Shown piece after piece: positions 51,886 through 60,777 of a stretch of DNA of 64,000 nt. The stretch is from Kribbella pittospori (GTDB taxonomy: Bacteria; Actinomycetota; Actinomycetes; Propionibacteriales; Kribbellaceae). The first letter of the stretch is position 1. Each line of letters begins with the position of its first letter. The notes beneath the pieces were generated by a model. The model made no database searches. It saw only the letters and a program-made list of their open reading frames with translations, and had not been told where the DNA came from. The position numbers and the translations under genes were made by a program. The stretch covers positions 434,001 to 498,000 of the forward strand of contig NZ_SJKB01000005.1 of assembly GCF_004331465.1 (NCBI RefSeq). Reading direction: 5' to 3'.

Positions 51886-53145
51886 TCAGCTCACCCGGGC
51901 GATCCGGTTCCGCTTCGACACCCACACCACGGCGGCCGCGTAGAACGCGAGGCACGGGATGTCCAGCGCCAGCAACGTCCACGGGGCACCGCCCTGCTGG
52001 TCCCAGCCGTCCAGCTGTCCAGTTGCCGCAGGCAACAAGAACGCGAACAGGTTGTTCATCGCGTGCAGCGCGATGCCGGCCTCCAGCCCACCGGTGCGCA
52101 CCGTCAGCCACGCGATGGTGACCGCGAACAGGAAGATGTCCGCCATCGCCCAGCCTGTGTACCCGTGCGCCGACACGAACGCCAGGCTGCTGAGCACGAT
52201 GCCCGGCCAGGGCGAACGGAACAGCACCCGGAGCCAGCGCGCACGACCCTCCGGCCGGTCCGGACCGTAGGCGCCGATCGCCTGGAGCAGCCAGCCGCGG
52301 AACACGAACTCCTCGGCCGCGGACTGGAACGGCACCAGCAGCAGGATCACCACCGCCGGCACGATGAACGCACTGAAGCCGACCCACGAACCGTCGTCGG
52401 TCGCCGTCGCGTCACTGTTCGGGAAGATCGCGTCGGCGAGGATGCCCAGCCCGTAGGACAGCACCAGGTAGCCGAGACCGGGCAGGCAGCACAGCCCCAG
52501 CCAGCGCCAGCGGATCCGGTTCAGGACGGACGCCACGCTCCAGGCCGGCCGTCGCTGGATCACCCAGGCGGTCAGCATGACGAACGGCGTCAGGACTCCG
52601 AGCATGACCAGGGTGACGGCCAGGTTCTCGGTGTCGCTCGGGAAGATGTCATTGCCCTGCGGCTCGACGAACTCGCCCGCGATGAGCGTGTGGACGATCT
52701 CCCAGCCGACCAGCACCGCGGCGGTCAGGAAGAAGGCACCGGAGGCGAGGAACAGCGTGCCGACGATCGGCCGCCACCACCTGTGCTTCGGCGTCCGCGC
52801 GAGCCGGTGGTACGGCGTACCCGCGGGAGCCGGGACGATGCGCGGCTCGCGGTAGGCGTACTGACCCGGGTACGGCGGCGGTGCGCCGTACTGCTGCTGT
52901 TGGTGCGGCCCGGGCCACTGCGGCTGGTAGGGCCCGGGCTGCTGGTACGGGCCCGGCTGGTACGGGCCGGGACCCTGGTAGGGGCCGGGCTGTTGGTAGG
53001 GACCCGGTTGGGGGTAGGGCGGGGGCGGCGGGTAGTGACCGGGCTGCGAGGATGGGCCCGGTTGGTACGGCGGGACCCACGGGTTCGGTTGGTTGCCGGG
53101 GGGCGGCGAGTCCTGTGGGCGCGGTTCGCCCGATTGCGGGTCCAT
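51886..53145 (-). CDS. CPBP intramembrane protease with Pro/Gln/Tyr-rich N-terminus
   Basis: A 419-residue protein. Residues ~1-95 are a low-complexity tail built from PGPYQQ and PGPYQP-type units with no other known domain. About eight membrane helices and the CPBP (Abi/CAAX-like) motifs follow: FQSAAEEFVFRGWLLQ (EExxxR), then AHGYTG and HAMNN histidines. It is a glutamic-type intramembrane protease. The tail is cytoplasmic by the positive-inside rule and might bind other proteins. It is divergent from the DyP gene with a 45-bp spacer. Confidence 0.85.
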   Translation of the reverse strand: MDPQSGEPRPQDSPPPGNQPNPWVPPYQPGPSSQPGHYPPPPPYPQPGPYQQPGPYQGPGPYQPGPYQQPGPYQPQWPGPHQQQQYGAPPPYPGQYAYREPRIVPAPAGTPYHRLARTPKHRWWRPIVGTLFLASGAFFLTAAVLVGWEIVHTLIAGEFVEPQGNDIFPSDTENLAVTLVMLGVLTPFVMLTAWVIQRRPAWSVASVLNRIRWRWLGLCCLPGLGYLVLSYGLGILADAIFPNSDATATDDGSWVGFSAFIVPAVVILLLVPFQSAAEEFVFRGWLLQAIGAYGPDRPEGRARWLRVLFRSPWPGIVLSSLAFVSAHGYTGWAMADIFLFAVTIAWLTVRTGGLEAGIALHAMNNLFAFLLPAATGQLDGWDQQGGAPWTLLALDIPCLAFYAAAVVWVSKRNRIARVS

Positions 53146-53190
53146 GAATGGACTCTAGAAGATCGGGCCAAGGAGCTGGAGGAGAACACA

Positions 53191-54159
53191 GTGGTGACTG
53201 ATCCGACCCTTGGTGCAGCGGCCACGACGCGGGCCTTGCCGCAGTCGGTGCTGATGCCGTTGACCGGTTCGGCGATCTTCCTCGTGGTCCGGATCGAGCC
53301 GGGCGGCGAGGAGACCACCCGCGATCTGCTCGAACGGGTCAGTGGTCTGATCCGGTCCGTCGGCTTCCGGGTGCCTGCCGGGAATCTGTCGTGCGTCACC
53401 AGCATCGGGTCGGACGTGTGGGACCGGCTGTTCAGCGGACCGCGACCCGCCCAGCTGCACCCGTTCATCGAACTCAACGGCGCCAAGCACCGCGCCGTCT
53501 CCACCCCTGGCGATCTCCTCTTCCACATCCGCGCCGCACACCTGGACCAGTGCTTCGAGCTGGCCGGTCAGATCATGAAGGCCCTCGACGGCGCCGCGAC
53601 GGTCGTCGACGAGGTCCACGGCTTCAAGTACTTCGAGATGCGCGACCTGCTCGGCTTCGTCGACGGCACCGAGAACCCGGCCGGCTCCGAGGCCGAGGAC
53701 GCCGTACTGGTCGGGGCCGAGGACCCGAACTTCGCCGGTGGCAGCTACGTCATCGTGCAGAAGTACCTGCACGACCTGAAGGCGTGGAACGCGCTGACCG
53801 TCGAGCAGCAGGAGCTGGCGATCGGCCGGACCAAGCTCGACGACATCGAGCTGTCCGACGGTGACAAGCCGAGCAACGCGCACATCGCGCTGAACGTGAT
53901 CGAGGACGAGGACGGGAACGAGCTGCAGATCCTGCGCGACAACATGCCGTTCGGGACAATCGGGACGCAGGAGTTCGGCACCTACTTCATCGGCTACGCC
54001 AAGACCCCGTCGGTCACCGAGCTGATGCTCCGCCGGATGTTCATCGGCGAGCCCGAGGGCAACTACGACCGCATCCTCGACTTCTCCACCGCGGTCACCG
54101 GGTCGCTGTTCTTCACCCCGACCGCCGAGTTCCTCGACGACCTGCCGCCCGCACCCTGA
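53191..54159 (+). CDS. Dye-decolorizing (DyP-type) heme peroxidase
   Basis: A 322-residue protein without a signal peptide. It has the GxxDG motif GFVDGTENP, the proximal heme His in SNAHIALNV and the distal-side Arg in ILRDNMPFG. GGAGGAG lies 6 nt before the GTG at 53191, and a second GTG follows at once. It resembles class B DyPs, which are often cargo of encapsulin shells. No encapsulin gene is adjacent. It oxidises bulky substrates with H2O2 in the cytoplasm. Confidence 0.9.
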   Translation: MVTDPTLGAAATTRALPQSVLMPLTGSAIFLVVRIEPGGEETTRDLLERVSGLIRSVGFRVPAGNLSCVTSIGSDVWDRLFSGPRPAQLHPFIELNGAKHRAVSTPGDLLFHIRAAHLDQCFELAGQIMKALDGAATVVDEVHGFKYFEMRDLLGFVDGTENPAGSEAEDAVLVGAEDPNFAGGSYVIVQKYLHDLKAWNALTVEQQELAIGRTKLDDIELSDGDKPSNAHIALNVIEDEDGNELQILRDNMPFGTIGTQEFGTYFIGYAKTPSVTELMLRRMFIGEPEGNYDRILDFSTAVTGSLFFTPTAEFLDDLPPAP

Positions 54160-54213
54160 TCCTTGGATTTCCGGGTCCGCCGGACTGTCGGTGGGATGGG
54201 TGAGACTGGGGTC

Positions 54214-55776
54214 ATGTTGCTCACCGAGGTGGTCGAGACCTCGACCGCGCTTGCCGGGACGCGGTCGCGGCTGAAGAAGGCGGAGTTCATCGCCGGGCTG
54301 CTGTCACGCGCGACCGAGCCGGCCGAGACCGAGATCGTGGTCACGTACCTGTCCGGTGAGCTGCGCCAGCGCCGTACGGGCGTCGGGTGGCGGACGTTGA
54401 TGGACGCGCCGACGCCGGCCGAGAGCCCGTCGCTCACGGTCGAGGAGGTCGACAGCGCGTTCGCCGAGTTGGCCGAGATGTCCGGGGCTGGGTCACAGGC
54501 CCGACGGCGAGAGGCGATCGACGCGCTGTTCGGCCGCGCGACCGAGGACGAGCAGCGATTCCTGCGGCTCCTCGTCGGCGGTGAGCTGCGGCAGGGTGCG
54601 CTGGACGGCGTGATGGCCGATGCGGTCGCCCGTGCGACCGGGATCCCGCTGGAGAAGATCCGGGCCGCGACGATGCTGCGCGGCGCGGCCGCGCCGGTCG
54701 CCGTCGCCGTGCTGACCGAGGGCGAGGCAGGGCTGGCGCAGTTCGGGCTGGAGGTCGGGCGCGGCGTGCAGCCGATGCTCGCCCAGTCCGCGACGAGCGT
54801 CGCGGAGGCCCTGACCAAGACCGGTACGCCGGCCGCCCTCGAGTGGAAGCTGGACGGGATCCGGATCCAGGCGCATCGCGACGGCGACGACGTCGTGGTC
54901 TACACCCGCACGCTCGACGACATCACCAAGCGCGTGCCTGAGGTGGTCAACGCCGTGCTCGCGCTCGACGCGCAACAGGTCGTGCTGGACGGTGAGTTGA
55001 TCGCCTTGCGACGGGACGGTCGGCCGGAGGCCTTCCAGGTCACCGGGTCGAGGACGGCGACTCGGGCGGCGACCGGGCCCGAGTCGGTGCCGTTGACGCC
55101 GTACTTCTTCGACATCCTGCACCAAGACGGGCAGGACCTGATCGGTCTCGACGGTGCCGCGCGGCATGAGTGGCTGAGCAAGCTCATCCCTGAGGAGCAA
55201 CGGATCCCGCGGCTGGTGACCGACGACGCGGACGCCGGACATGAATTCTTCCTCGACGCGGTGAAACGCGGCCACGAGGGCGTGATGGTGAAGTCGCTGA
55301 CCGTGCCGTACGAGGCCGGCCGCCGCGGATCCGGTTGGGTCAAGGTGAAACAGACCCACACGCTCGACCTGCTCGTGCTCGCGGCCGAATGGGGCCACGG
55401 GCGTCGTACTGGCTGGCTGTCCAACCTGCATCTGGGCGCGCGGGACGAGGCGACCGGCGAGTTCGTCATGCTCGGCAAGACGTTCAAGGGGCTCACCGAC
55501 GAGCTGCTGCGCTGGCAGACCGAGCGGTTCCAGGAGCTCGAGGACCACCGCGACGAGTACACGGTCTATCTCCGGCCGGAGGTGGTGGTGGAGATCGCCT
55601 TCGACGGCGTTCAGACGTCGCCGCGCTACCCAGCGGGCATGGCGCTGCGGTTCGCCCGGGTACTGCGCTATCGCGACGACAAGAGACCTGATCAGGTTGA
55701 TACCGTCCAGACGGTGCGAGCCATCCACGAAGGTCTCGAAGCCGACGCGAAGCGGGAAGGTGGCGGGGATGCCTGA
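54214..55776 (+). CDS. ligB: ATP-dependent DNA ligase, LigB type
   Basis: A 520-residue ligase. It has an N-terminal DNA-binding domain (~1-190), an adenylation domain with nucleophile Lys212 in LEWKLDGIRIQ, and motif III/IIIa FFDILHQDG. Motifs IV and V are GVMVKSLTVPYEAG and GSGWVKVKQTHTLDLLV, and an OB fold follows. Length fits the mycobacterial LigB class. It overlaps the methyltransferase gene by 8 bp. It probably acts in repair, next to the main NAD-dependent ligase encoded elsewhere. Confidence 0.88.
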   Translation: MLLTEVVETSTALAGTRSRLKKAEFIAGLLSRATEPAETEIVVTYLSGELRQRRTGVGWRTLMDAPTPAESPSLTVEEVDSAFAELAEMSGAGSQARRREAIDALFGRATEDEQRFLRLLVGGELRQGALDGVMADAVARATGIPLEKIRAATMLRGAAAPVAVAVLTEGEAGLAQFGLEVGRGVQPMLAQSATSVAEALTKTGTPAALEWKLDGIRIQAHRDGDDVVVYTRTLDDITKRVPEVVNAVLALDAQQVVLDGELIALRRDGRPEAFQVTGSRTATRAATGPESVPLTPYFFDILHQDGQDLIGLDGAARHEWLSKLIPEEQRIPRLVTDDADAGHEFFLDAVKRGHEGVMVKSLTVPYEAGRRGSGWVKVKQTHTLDLLVLAAEWGHGRRTGWLSNLHLGARDEATGEFVMLGKTFKGLTDELLRWQTERFQELEDHRDEYTVYLRPEVVVEIAFDGVQTSPRYPAGMALRFARVLRYRDDKRPDQVDTVQTVRAIHEGLEADAKREGGGDA

Positions 55777-56452
55777 GCCACAGGAGGATCCGGACGTCGT
55801 GTCGCGCCGGATCGCCCACGAGTCGCTGTCCCAAGACGATCCGACCGGCTGGTTCGATCGGCTCTACTCCGCGGCCGAGGACGGTGGCGCCGTCGTCCCG
55901 TGGGATCGCGGTACGGCGCATCCGATGCTGACCGAGTGGATCGACGAGTCCCACCCGGACGGGACCGGGAAGACGGCGCTGATTGTCGGAGCCGGCACCG
56001 GTTGGGACGCGGAGCTGATCGCGGACCTGGGCTATGAGACCACCGCGTTCGACATCTCCCCCACAGCCGTCCAGGCCGCACACCGCAACCATCCCGACTC
56101 CAAGGCGCAGTACGTCACCGCTGACCTGCTGGCCCCGCCGGCCGAGTGGCACCGCGCCTACGACCTGGTCGTCGAGATCTACACCGTCCAGGCGCTGCCG
56201 ATCGACCTCCAGCCTGCCGCCATCAAGCAGGTCGGCGAGCAGGTGGCCCCCGGCGGGACTCTCCTCGTCATCGCAGCCTCCCGCCCGGACGACGTTCCGG
56301 ACTCCGACGTCGAAGGCCCGCCCTGGCCGTTGACCCGCGCCGCCATCAAGTCGTTCGCGACGCCGGACCTGCGCCTGATTCAACTCGATCAGTCCCCGAG
56401 CCCGGTCGATCCCACCATCTTCCGCTGGCGCGCCGAGTACCTCCGCGACTAG
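55769..56452 (+). CDS. Class I SAM-dependent methyltransferase
   Basis: A 227-residue protein with SAM motif I ALIVGAGTGWDAELIADLG, motif II TAFDISPTAV and post-motif DLVVEIYTVQALP. The tryptophan-rich N-terminus (GWFDRLYSAAEDGG) recalls thiopurine-type methyltransferases. The start overlaps the ligase stop, so translation is coupled. The substrate is unknown. Confidence 0.83.
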   Translation: MPEPQEDPDVVSRRIAHESLSQDDPTGWFDRLYSAAEDGGAVVPWDRGTAHPMLTEWIDESHPDGTGKTALIVGAGTGWDAELIADLGYETTAFDISPTAVQAAHRNHPDSKAQYVTADLLAPPAEWHRAYDLVVEIYTVQALPIDLQPAAIKQVGEQVAPGGTLLVIAASRPDDVPDSDVEGPPWPLTRAAIKSFATPDLRLIQLDQSPSPVDPTIFRWRAEYLRD

Positions 56453-56563
56453 CCACCACCGCGCTGCCGGGAGGCGGTCCGCAACCGACCGCAGACCCTG
56501 CGGGACGTAGGATCCGTGCGTCACGAGCAGACTCTGCGACCCCCACTGGAGGCGACTCGTTAG

Positions 56564-57436
56564 ATGACTTCTTCCGCCTGGTCACCGGTCGAACGGCTTG
56601 ATGCGGCACGGATCGCCGCCGAGTTGGAGGAACAGACCGGCCTACCGCTGGTTGTCGAGGGGCTTGGCGCCGGCGGCAATGTGGGTGCTGCTGTCGTGCG
56701 GTGGCCGGACGGGCATCGCTCGATCCTGAAGTGGCGGCCCGATGTGCGACTGTCGGACCTCGAAGCGGGTCCGCTGGCGGTCACCGAGGCGGCGCGGGTG
56801 GCGGGACTGCCGGCGCCGCGGACCGAGTTGGCCGTCCAACTCGGTACGGCGATCGCGACCGTCCAGGAACTGTTGCCCGGAGCACCTATCGGGCGACTCG
56901 ACGACCACGGGCTGACGCAGGCCCTGGACTTCAACTCGCTGCAGGCCGGCTTGCTCCGGGATCGGCCGGATGTGCCGGCCTTCGAGCTGTTCCTGGACCA
57001 CGATGGGCCGGGCTTCTGCCTGCACGGACCGCTGCGTGCGCACAACCGTCGTACCGCCCGGATCGACGACTGGGTGCGGGAGGTCGGAACGGCGTACCCA
57101 CCGCTGGTGGAGGGGGTCGACGCGGTTCACTCCGACTACCATGCGAGCAACCTGCTCGCCGTGGACGGGACCATCACGGGCATCATCGATTGGGACGGCG
57201 CCTCGCGTGGGGACCGTCGATTCGACCTGGTCACGCTGCGGTTCGGCGTACATGCTGAGCCACCGCTCGGGCGGGTGACTCCGCGGCTCGACGCCATCCT
57301 GGATGCGCTGCCGGCCGACGTACTCCGCCCGCTGTGGGCCGTGATGAGCCTGCGCATGGTCGACTGGGCGATCCGCCACTTCACTCCGGCAGCGGTCGAG
57401 CACTATGCGGATCTCGCCGAGCAGCGGATGGACTAG
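56564..57436 (+). CDS. Phosphotransferase (APH family)
   Basis: A 290-residue APH-fold kinase with catalytic loop HSDYHASNLL and metal motif IIDWDGASRGDRRFDL. A glycine-rich ATP loop VEGLGAGGNVGA is near residue 35. GGAGGCG lies about 10 nt before the ATG. It could phosphorylate an antibiotic or a metabolite. It is not obviously related in sequence to the other APH-like kinase at 27368. Confidence 0.8.
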   Translation: MTSSAWSPVERLDAARIAAELEEQTGLPLVVEGLGAGGNVGAAVVRWPDGHRSILKWRPDVRLSDLEAGPLAVTEAARVAGLPAPRTELAVQLGTAIATVQELLPGAPIGRLDDHGLTQALDFNSLQAGLLRDRPDVPAFELFLDHDGPGFCLHGPLRAHNRRTARIDDWVREVGTAYPPLVEGVDAVHSDYHASNLLAVDGTITGIIDWDGASRGDRRFDLVTLRFGVHAEPPLGRVTPRLDAILDALPADVLRPLWAVMSLRMVDWAIRHFTPAAVEHYADLAEQRMD

Positions 57437-57504
57437 CGGACGAACCCGCCGAGTCATTCTTTAGTCGGTTGAGGATGGGCCATCGTGCTGGTTGAGTGCT
57501 CGCC

Positions 57505-57993
57505 ATGGATACCCGCACTGCACGGCTGAGTCTGCATCCGGTCGATGAGCTGGAGGCGCGGCGTATTCGCGATCGTGCGCCGGACACCGACGACACGTGG
57601 GCGGACGACTACCCGTTCGACGGAGACCTGGCCGCGATCGGTGGCTTCCTGCGCGCGACCGAGCAGAACGGCGACCAGCGTCCGTTCGGCTACTACCAGA
57701 TCAGGCGTCAGTCCGACGGGCTGGCTGTTGGTGGCATCGGCTTCAAGGGCCGCCCCGATGGGGACGTCGTCGAGGTCGGCTACGGACTGGCGCCCTCCGC
57801 GCGAGGACAGGGCTACGCCACGGAGGCGCTGATGACCGTCATGCAGATCGCCGCCGCACACGGCGTGACGACGATCCGCGCAGACACCGATCTCGACAAC
57901 GTTGCGTCACAGCGCACCCTCGAAAAGGCAGGCTTCGCCCAGGTCGGAGCCGACTCCGAGCTGTACTACTTCGAGGCCCGGATCGCCCGATAG
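57505..57993 (+). CDS. GNAT family N-acetyltransferase
   Basis: A 162-residue protein of the RimJ-like type. Its acetyl-CoA motif is VGYGLAPSARGQGYATEAL and it ends with TDLDNVASQRTLEKAGF. The ATG at 57505 is preferred over a GTG three codons earlier. The ribosome site is weak. It probably acetylates a protein N-terminus or small amine. Confidence 0.85.
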   Translation: MDTRTARLSLHPVDELEARRIRDRAPDTDDTWADDYPFDGDLAAIGGFLRATEQNGDQRPFGYYQIRRQSDGLAVGGIGFKGRPDGDVVEVGYGLAPSARGQGYATEALMTVMQIAAAHGVTTIRADTDLDNVASQRTLEKAGFAQVGADSELYYFEARIAR

Positions 57994-58023
57994 CAGGCCG
58001 GCTCATCCCGTCGGATCTCATGG

Positions 58024-58035
58024 GAACATATGTTC
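58024..58035. promoter_or_regulatory. SOS-box-like palindrome GAACATATGTTC
   Basis: A perfect 12-bp palindrome matching the GAAC-N4-GTTC core of actinomycete LexA boxes, directly followed by GATAAT (58036-58041) as a -10 candidate for the XRE gene. Confidence 0.5.
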
Positions 58036-58057
58036 GATAATGCTGTAGACTCGTTCT

Positions 58058-58930
58058 ATGGCGGGGCAAGGTGTTGTTGGGCCGACGGCGTTACGGATGA
58101 TGCTGGGCAGTCATCTGCGGCGTCTGCGAGAGCGAGCCGGGGTGAGCCGGTCCGATGCCGGGTGGACGATCCGGGCGTCGGAGTCGAAGATCAGCCGGCT
58201 CGAGCTCGGCCGCGTCGGGTTCAAGGAGCGCGACGTCGAGGACCTGCTCAGCCTGTACGGCGTGACCGAGGCGCGCGAGCGGGAGCGGCTCCTGGAGCTG
58301 GCGCGGGAGGCGAACAACCGCGGCTGGTGGCACCGGTACGGCGATGTCACCCCGGACTGGTTCGACGCCTATCTCGGCCTCGAGGCGGCGGCCGAACTGA
58401 TCCGGACGTATGAGATCCAGTTCGTTCCCGGATTGCTGCAGACTGCCGACTACGCCCGCGCCGTTGCCCGGCTGACGCCGGGCAACGCGCGGGCGGACGA
58501 GGAGATCGAGCGGATCGTCGCTCTGCGCACCCGGCGCCAACGTGTCCTGGATCGTGAGCCGCCGCTGAAACTCTGGGCCGTCATCGAGGAGTCGGTCCTG
58601 CTCCGCCCCATCGGTGGCTTCGATGTCCTCCGCGACCAGCTCGACGCGCTCCGTGAGGCAGCCCGCCGTCCCAACGTCACGCTTCAGATCGTCCCGCTCC
58701 GCAGTCCCGGCCACGCCGCAACCGGTGGCGCCTTCACCCTGCTGCGTTTCCCTCAGCACGACCTGCCCGACATCGTGTACCTCGAGCACCTCACCAGCGC
58801 GCTCTACCTGGACAAGCGCGACGACGTCGAGACTTACACCCAGACCCTGGACCTGCTGGCCGCGACCAACCCCGCACCCCAGCACACCGAGCAACTCCTC
58901 ACCGAGCTGCTCGACCGGATGGCCGGCTGA
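58058..58930 (+). CDS. XRE-family regulator with DUF5753-like domain
   Basis: A 290-residue protein. The N-terminal helix-turn-helix (~15-75, LRRLRERAGVSRSDAGWTI...ISRLELGR) is followed by the DUF5753 region with YEIQFVPGLLQTADYARA. Such regulators usually lie beside a small DUF397 gene, which is absent here. The ATG follows a -10-like GATAAT by 16 nt with no Shine-Dalgarno, so it is probably leaderless or nearly so. Its stop abuts the convergent ctaD stop with no spacer. Confidence 0.86.
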   Translation: MAGQGVVGPTALRMMLGSHLRRLRERAGVSRSDAGWTIRASESKISRLELGRVGFKERDVEDLLSLYGVTEARERERLLELAREANNRGWWHRYGDVTPDWFDAYLGLEAAAELIRTYEIQFVPGLLQTADYARAVARLTPGNARADEEIERIVALRTRRQRVLDREPPLKLWAVIEESVLLRPIGGFDVLRDQLDALREAARRPNVTLQIVPLRSPGHAATGGAFTLLRFPQHDLPDIVYLEHLTSALYLDKRDDVETYTQTLDLLAATNPAPQHTEQLLTELLDRMAG

Positions 58931-60691
58931 TCACTCGGACTCGCGCTCGGTCTCGATCTCAGATTCGGTGTCGGGCTCAGGGCCGGGTTCGGTCCCGGCC
59001 TTGGTCAGCAGGTTGGACTGCGGCTCGCCTTGCGCGTACTCAGGGTGATGGAAGTCGAAGGCGGGGCTGTCCGAGCGAATGCGCGGCAACTGCTCGAAGT
59101 TGTGCCGCGGCGGCGGGCAACTGGTCGCCCACTCCAGCGAGCGGCCCCAACCCCACGGGTCGTCGACACCGACCAGAGGCGTGCGGCGGGACTTGTAGAC
59201 GTTGTAGAAGAACGGCAGGATCGACAGCCCCAGGATGAAGGCACCGACGCTCGACACCTGATTCTCCGTGGTGAAGCCTTCGTTCGCGCCGTACGTCGCG
59301 TAGCGCCGCGGCATGCCTTCCACGCCGAGCCAGTGCTGGATCAGGAAGGTGGTGTGGAACCCGATGAACAGCAACCAGAAGTGCAGCTTGCCCAGCCGCT
59401 CGTCGAGCATCCGGCCGGTCATCTTCGGCCACCAGTAGTAGAACCCGGCGAACATCGCGAAGACCACGGTCCCGAACACGACGTAGTGGAAGTGCGCGAC
59501 CACGAAATAGCTGTCGTTGAGCTGATAGTCCAGCGGCGGCGAGGCCAGGATGATCCCGGTCAGACCGCCGAACAGGAACGTCACCAGGAAGCCGACGCTC
59601 CACAGCATCGGCGTGTCGAACGAGACAGACCCGCCCCAGATCGTGCCTATCCAGTTGAAGAACTTCACCCCGGTAGGCACCGCGATCAAGAACGTCATGA
59701 ACGAGAAGAACGGCAGATTCACGCCGCCGGTGACGAACATGTGGTGGGCCCAGACCGCGATGGACAGCGCGCCGATCGAGAGGGTGGCGGCGACCAGGCC
59801 GATGTAGCCGAAGACCGGCTTGCGGCTGAAGACCGGCAGGATCTCGGTGATGATGCCGAAGAACGGCAGCGCGATGATGTACACCTCGGGATGCCCGAAG
59901 AACCAGAACAGGTGCTGCCAGAGCAGCGCACCGCCGTTGCCGGCGTCGTATACATGAGCTCCGAGTAATCGATCCGCCTCCAGCATCAGCAACGCGGCAG
60001 CGAGGATCGGGAAGGCGATCAGCACGAGGATCGACGTGACCAGGATGTTCCAGCAGAAGATCGGCATCCGGAACATCGTCATGCCGGGAGCCCGCATGGT
60101 GATGATCGTGGTGACGAAGTTGACGCCACCGAGGATGGTGCCGAGGCCGGCCATCCACAGCCCCATGATCCACAGATCACCGCCGACTCCCGGCGAACGA
60201 ACGCCGCTCGAGAGCGGCGCGTACGCCGTCCAGCCGAAGTCGGCCGCACCACCGGGAGTAGCGAACGCACCCAGTGTGATCAGTCCGCCGAACAGGAACA
60301 GCCAGTAGCTGAACATGTTCAGCCGCGGGAACGCGACGTCGGGAGCACCGATCTGCACCGGCATGATCACGTTGGCGAACCCCACGAAGAGTGGGGTCGC
60401 GAACAGCAGCAGCATGATCGTGCCGTGCATGGTGAAGAGCTGGTTGTAGACCTCTTCGTCGACGATCTGCAGACCAGGTTCGATCAGCTCGGCGCGGATG
60501 ATCATCGCCATCACGCCGGCGATCACGAAGAACGCGAACGAGGTGACCAGATACAGCTGACCGATCACTTTGTGGTCAGTCGTCGACAGCAGCCGACCGA
60601 TCACCTGCCCCACGGGCTTCCGCGCCGGTGCAACTCCCACCGACGGGCCGGTACGTTCAGTGATCCCGGTCTGTTCGCTGACGCTCGCCAT
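58931..60691 (-). CDS. ctaD: Cytochrome c oxidase subunit I (orphan)
   Basis: A 586-residue heme-copper oxidase subunit with 12 membrane helices. Ligands are in FTMHGTIMLLLF (low-spin heme), FFGHPEVYIIALP (CuB and cross-linked Tyr), WAHHMF (CuB) and VVAHFHYVVFG (high-spin and low-spin hemes). GGGAGGT precedes the ATG at 60691. The C-terminus ends in a strongly acidic tail (EPGPEPDTESEIETERESE). No other cox subunit gene is adjacent. It is either the main or a second actinomycete CtaD. Confidence 0.94.
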   Translation of the reverse strand: MASVSEQTGITERTGPSVGVAPARKPVGQVIGRLLSTTDHKVIGQLYLVTSFAFFVIAGVMAMIIRAELIEPGLQIVDEEVYNQLFTMHGTIMLLLFATPLFVGFANVIMPVQIGAPDVAFPRLNMFSYWLFLFGGLITLGAFATPGGAADFGWTAYAPLSSGVRSPGVGGDLWIMGLWMAGLGTILGGVNFVTTIITMRAPGMTMFRMPIFCWNILVTSILVLIAFPILAAALLMLEADRLLGAHVYDAGNGGALLWQHLFWFFGHPEVYIIALPFFGIITEILPVFSRKPVFGYIGLVAATLSIGALSIAVWAHHMFVTGGVNLPFFSFMTFLIAVPTGVKFFNWIGTIWGGSVSFDTPMLWSVGFLVTFLFGGLTGIILASPPLDYQLNDSYFVVAHFHYVVFGTVVFAMFAGFYYWWPKMTGRMLDERLGKLHFWLLFIGFHTTFLIQHWLGVEGMPRRYATYGANEGFTTENQVSSVGAFILGLSILPFFYNVYKSRRTPLVGVDDPWGWGRSLEWATSCPPPRHNFEQLPRIRSDSPAFDFHHPEYAQGEPQSNLLTKAGTEPGPEPDTESEIETERESE

Positions 60692-60733
60692 TCGACCTCC
60701 CGTGACGCCCACCACGCCACCCACGGTCTTCCG

Positions 60734-60761
60734 ATTACACACCCGCCTGGGCCTGGGGCAA
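60734..60761 (-). promoter_or_regulatory. Candidate ctaD promoter
   Basis: On the minus strand TTGCCC (-35) and TGTAAT (-10) are separated by 16 nt. The expected leader is about 37 nt, with GGGAGGT near its end. Confidence 0.45.
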
Positions 60762-60777
60762 CAGAGGCAGGGCCACC

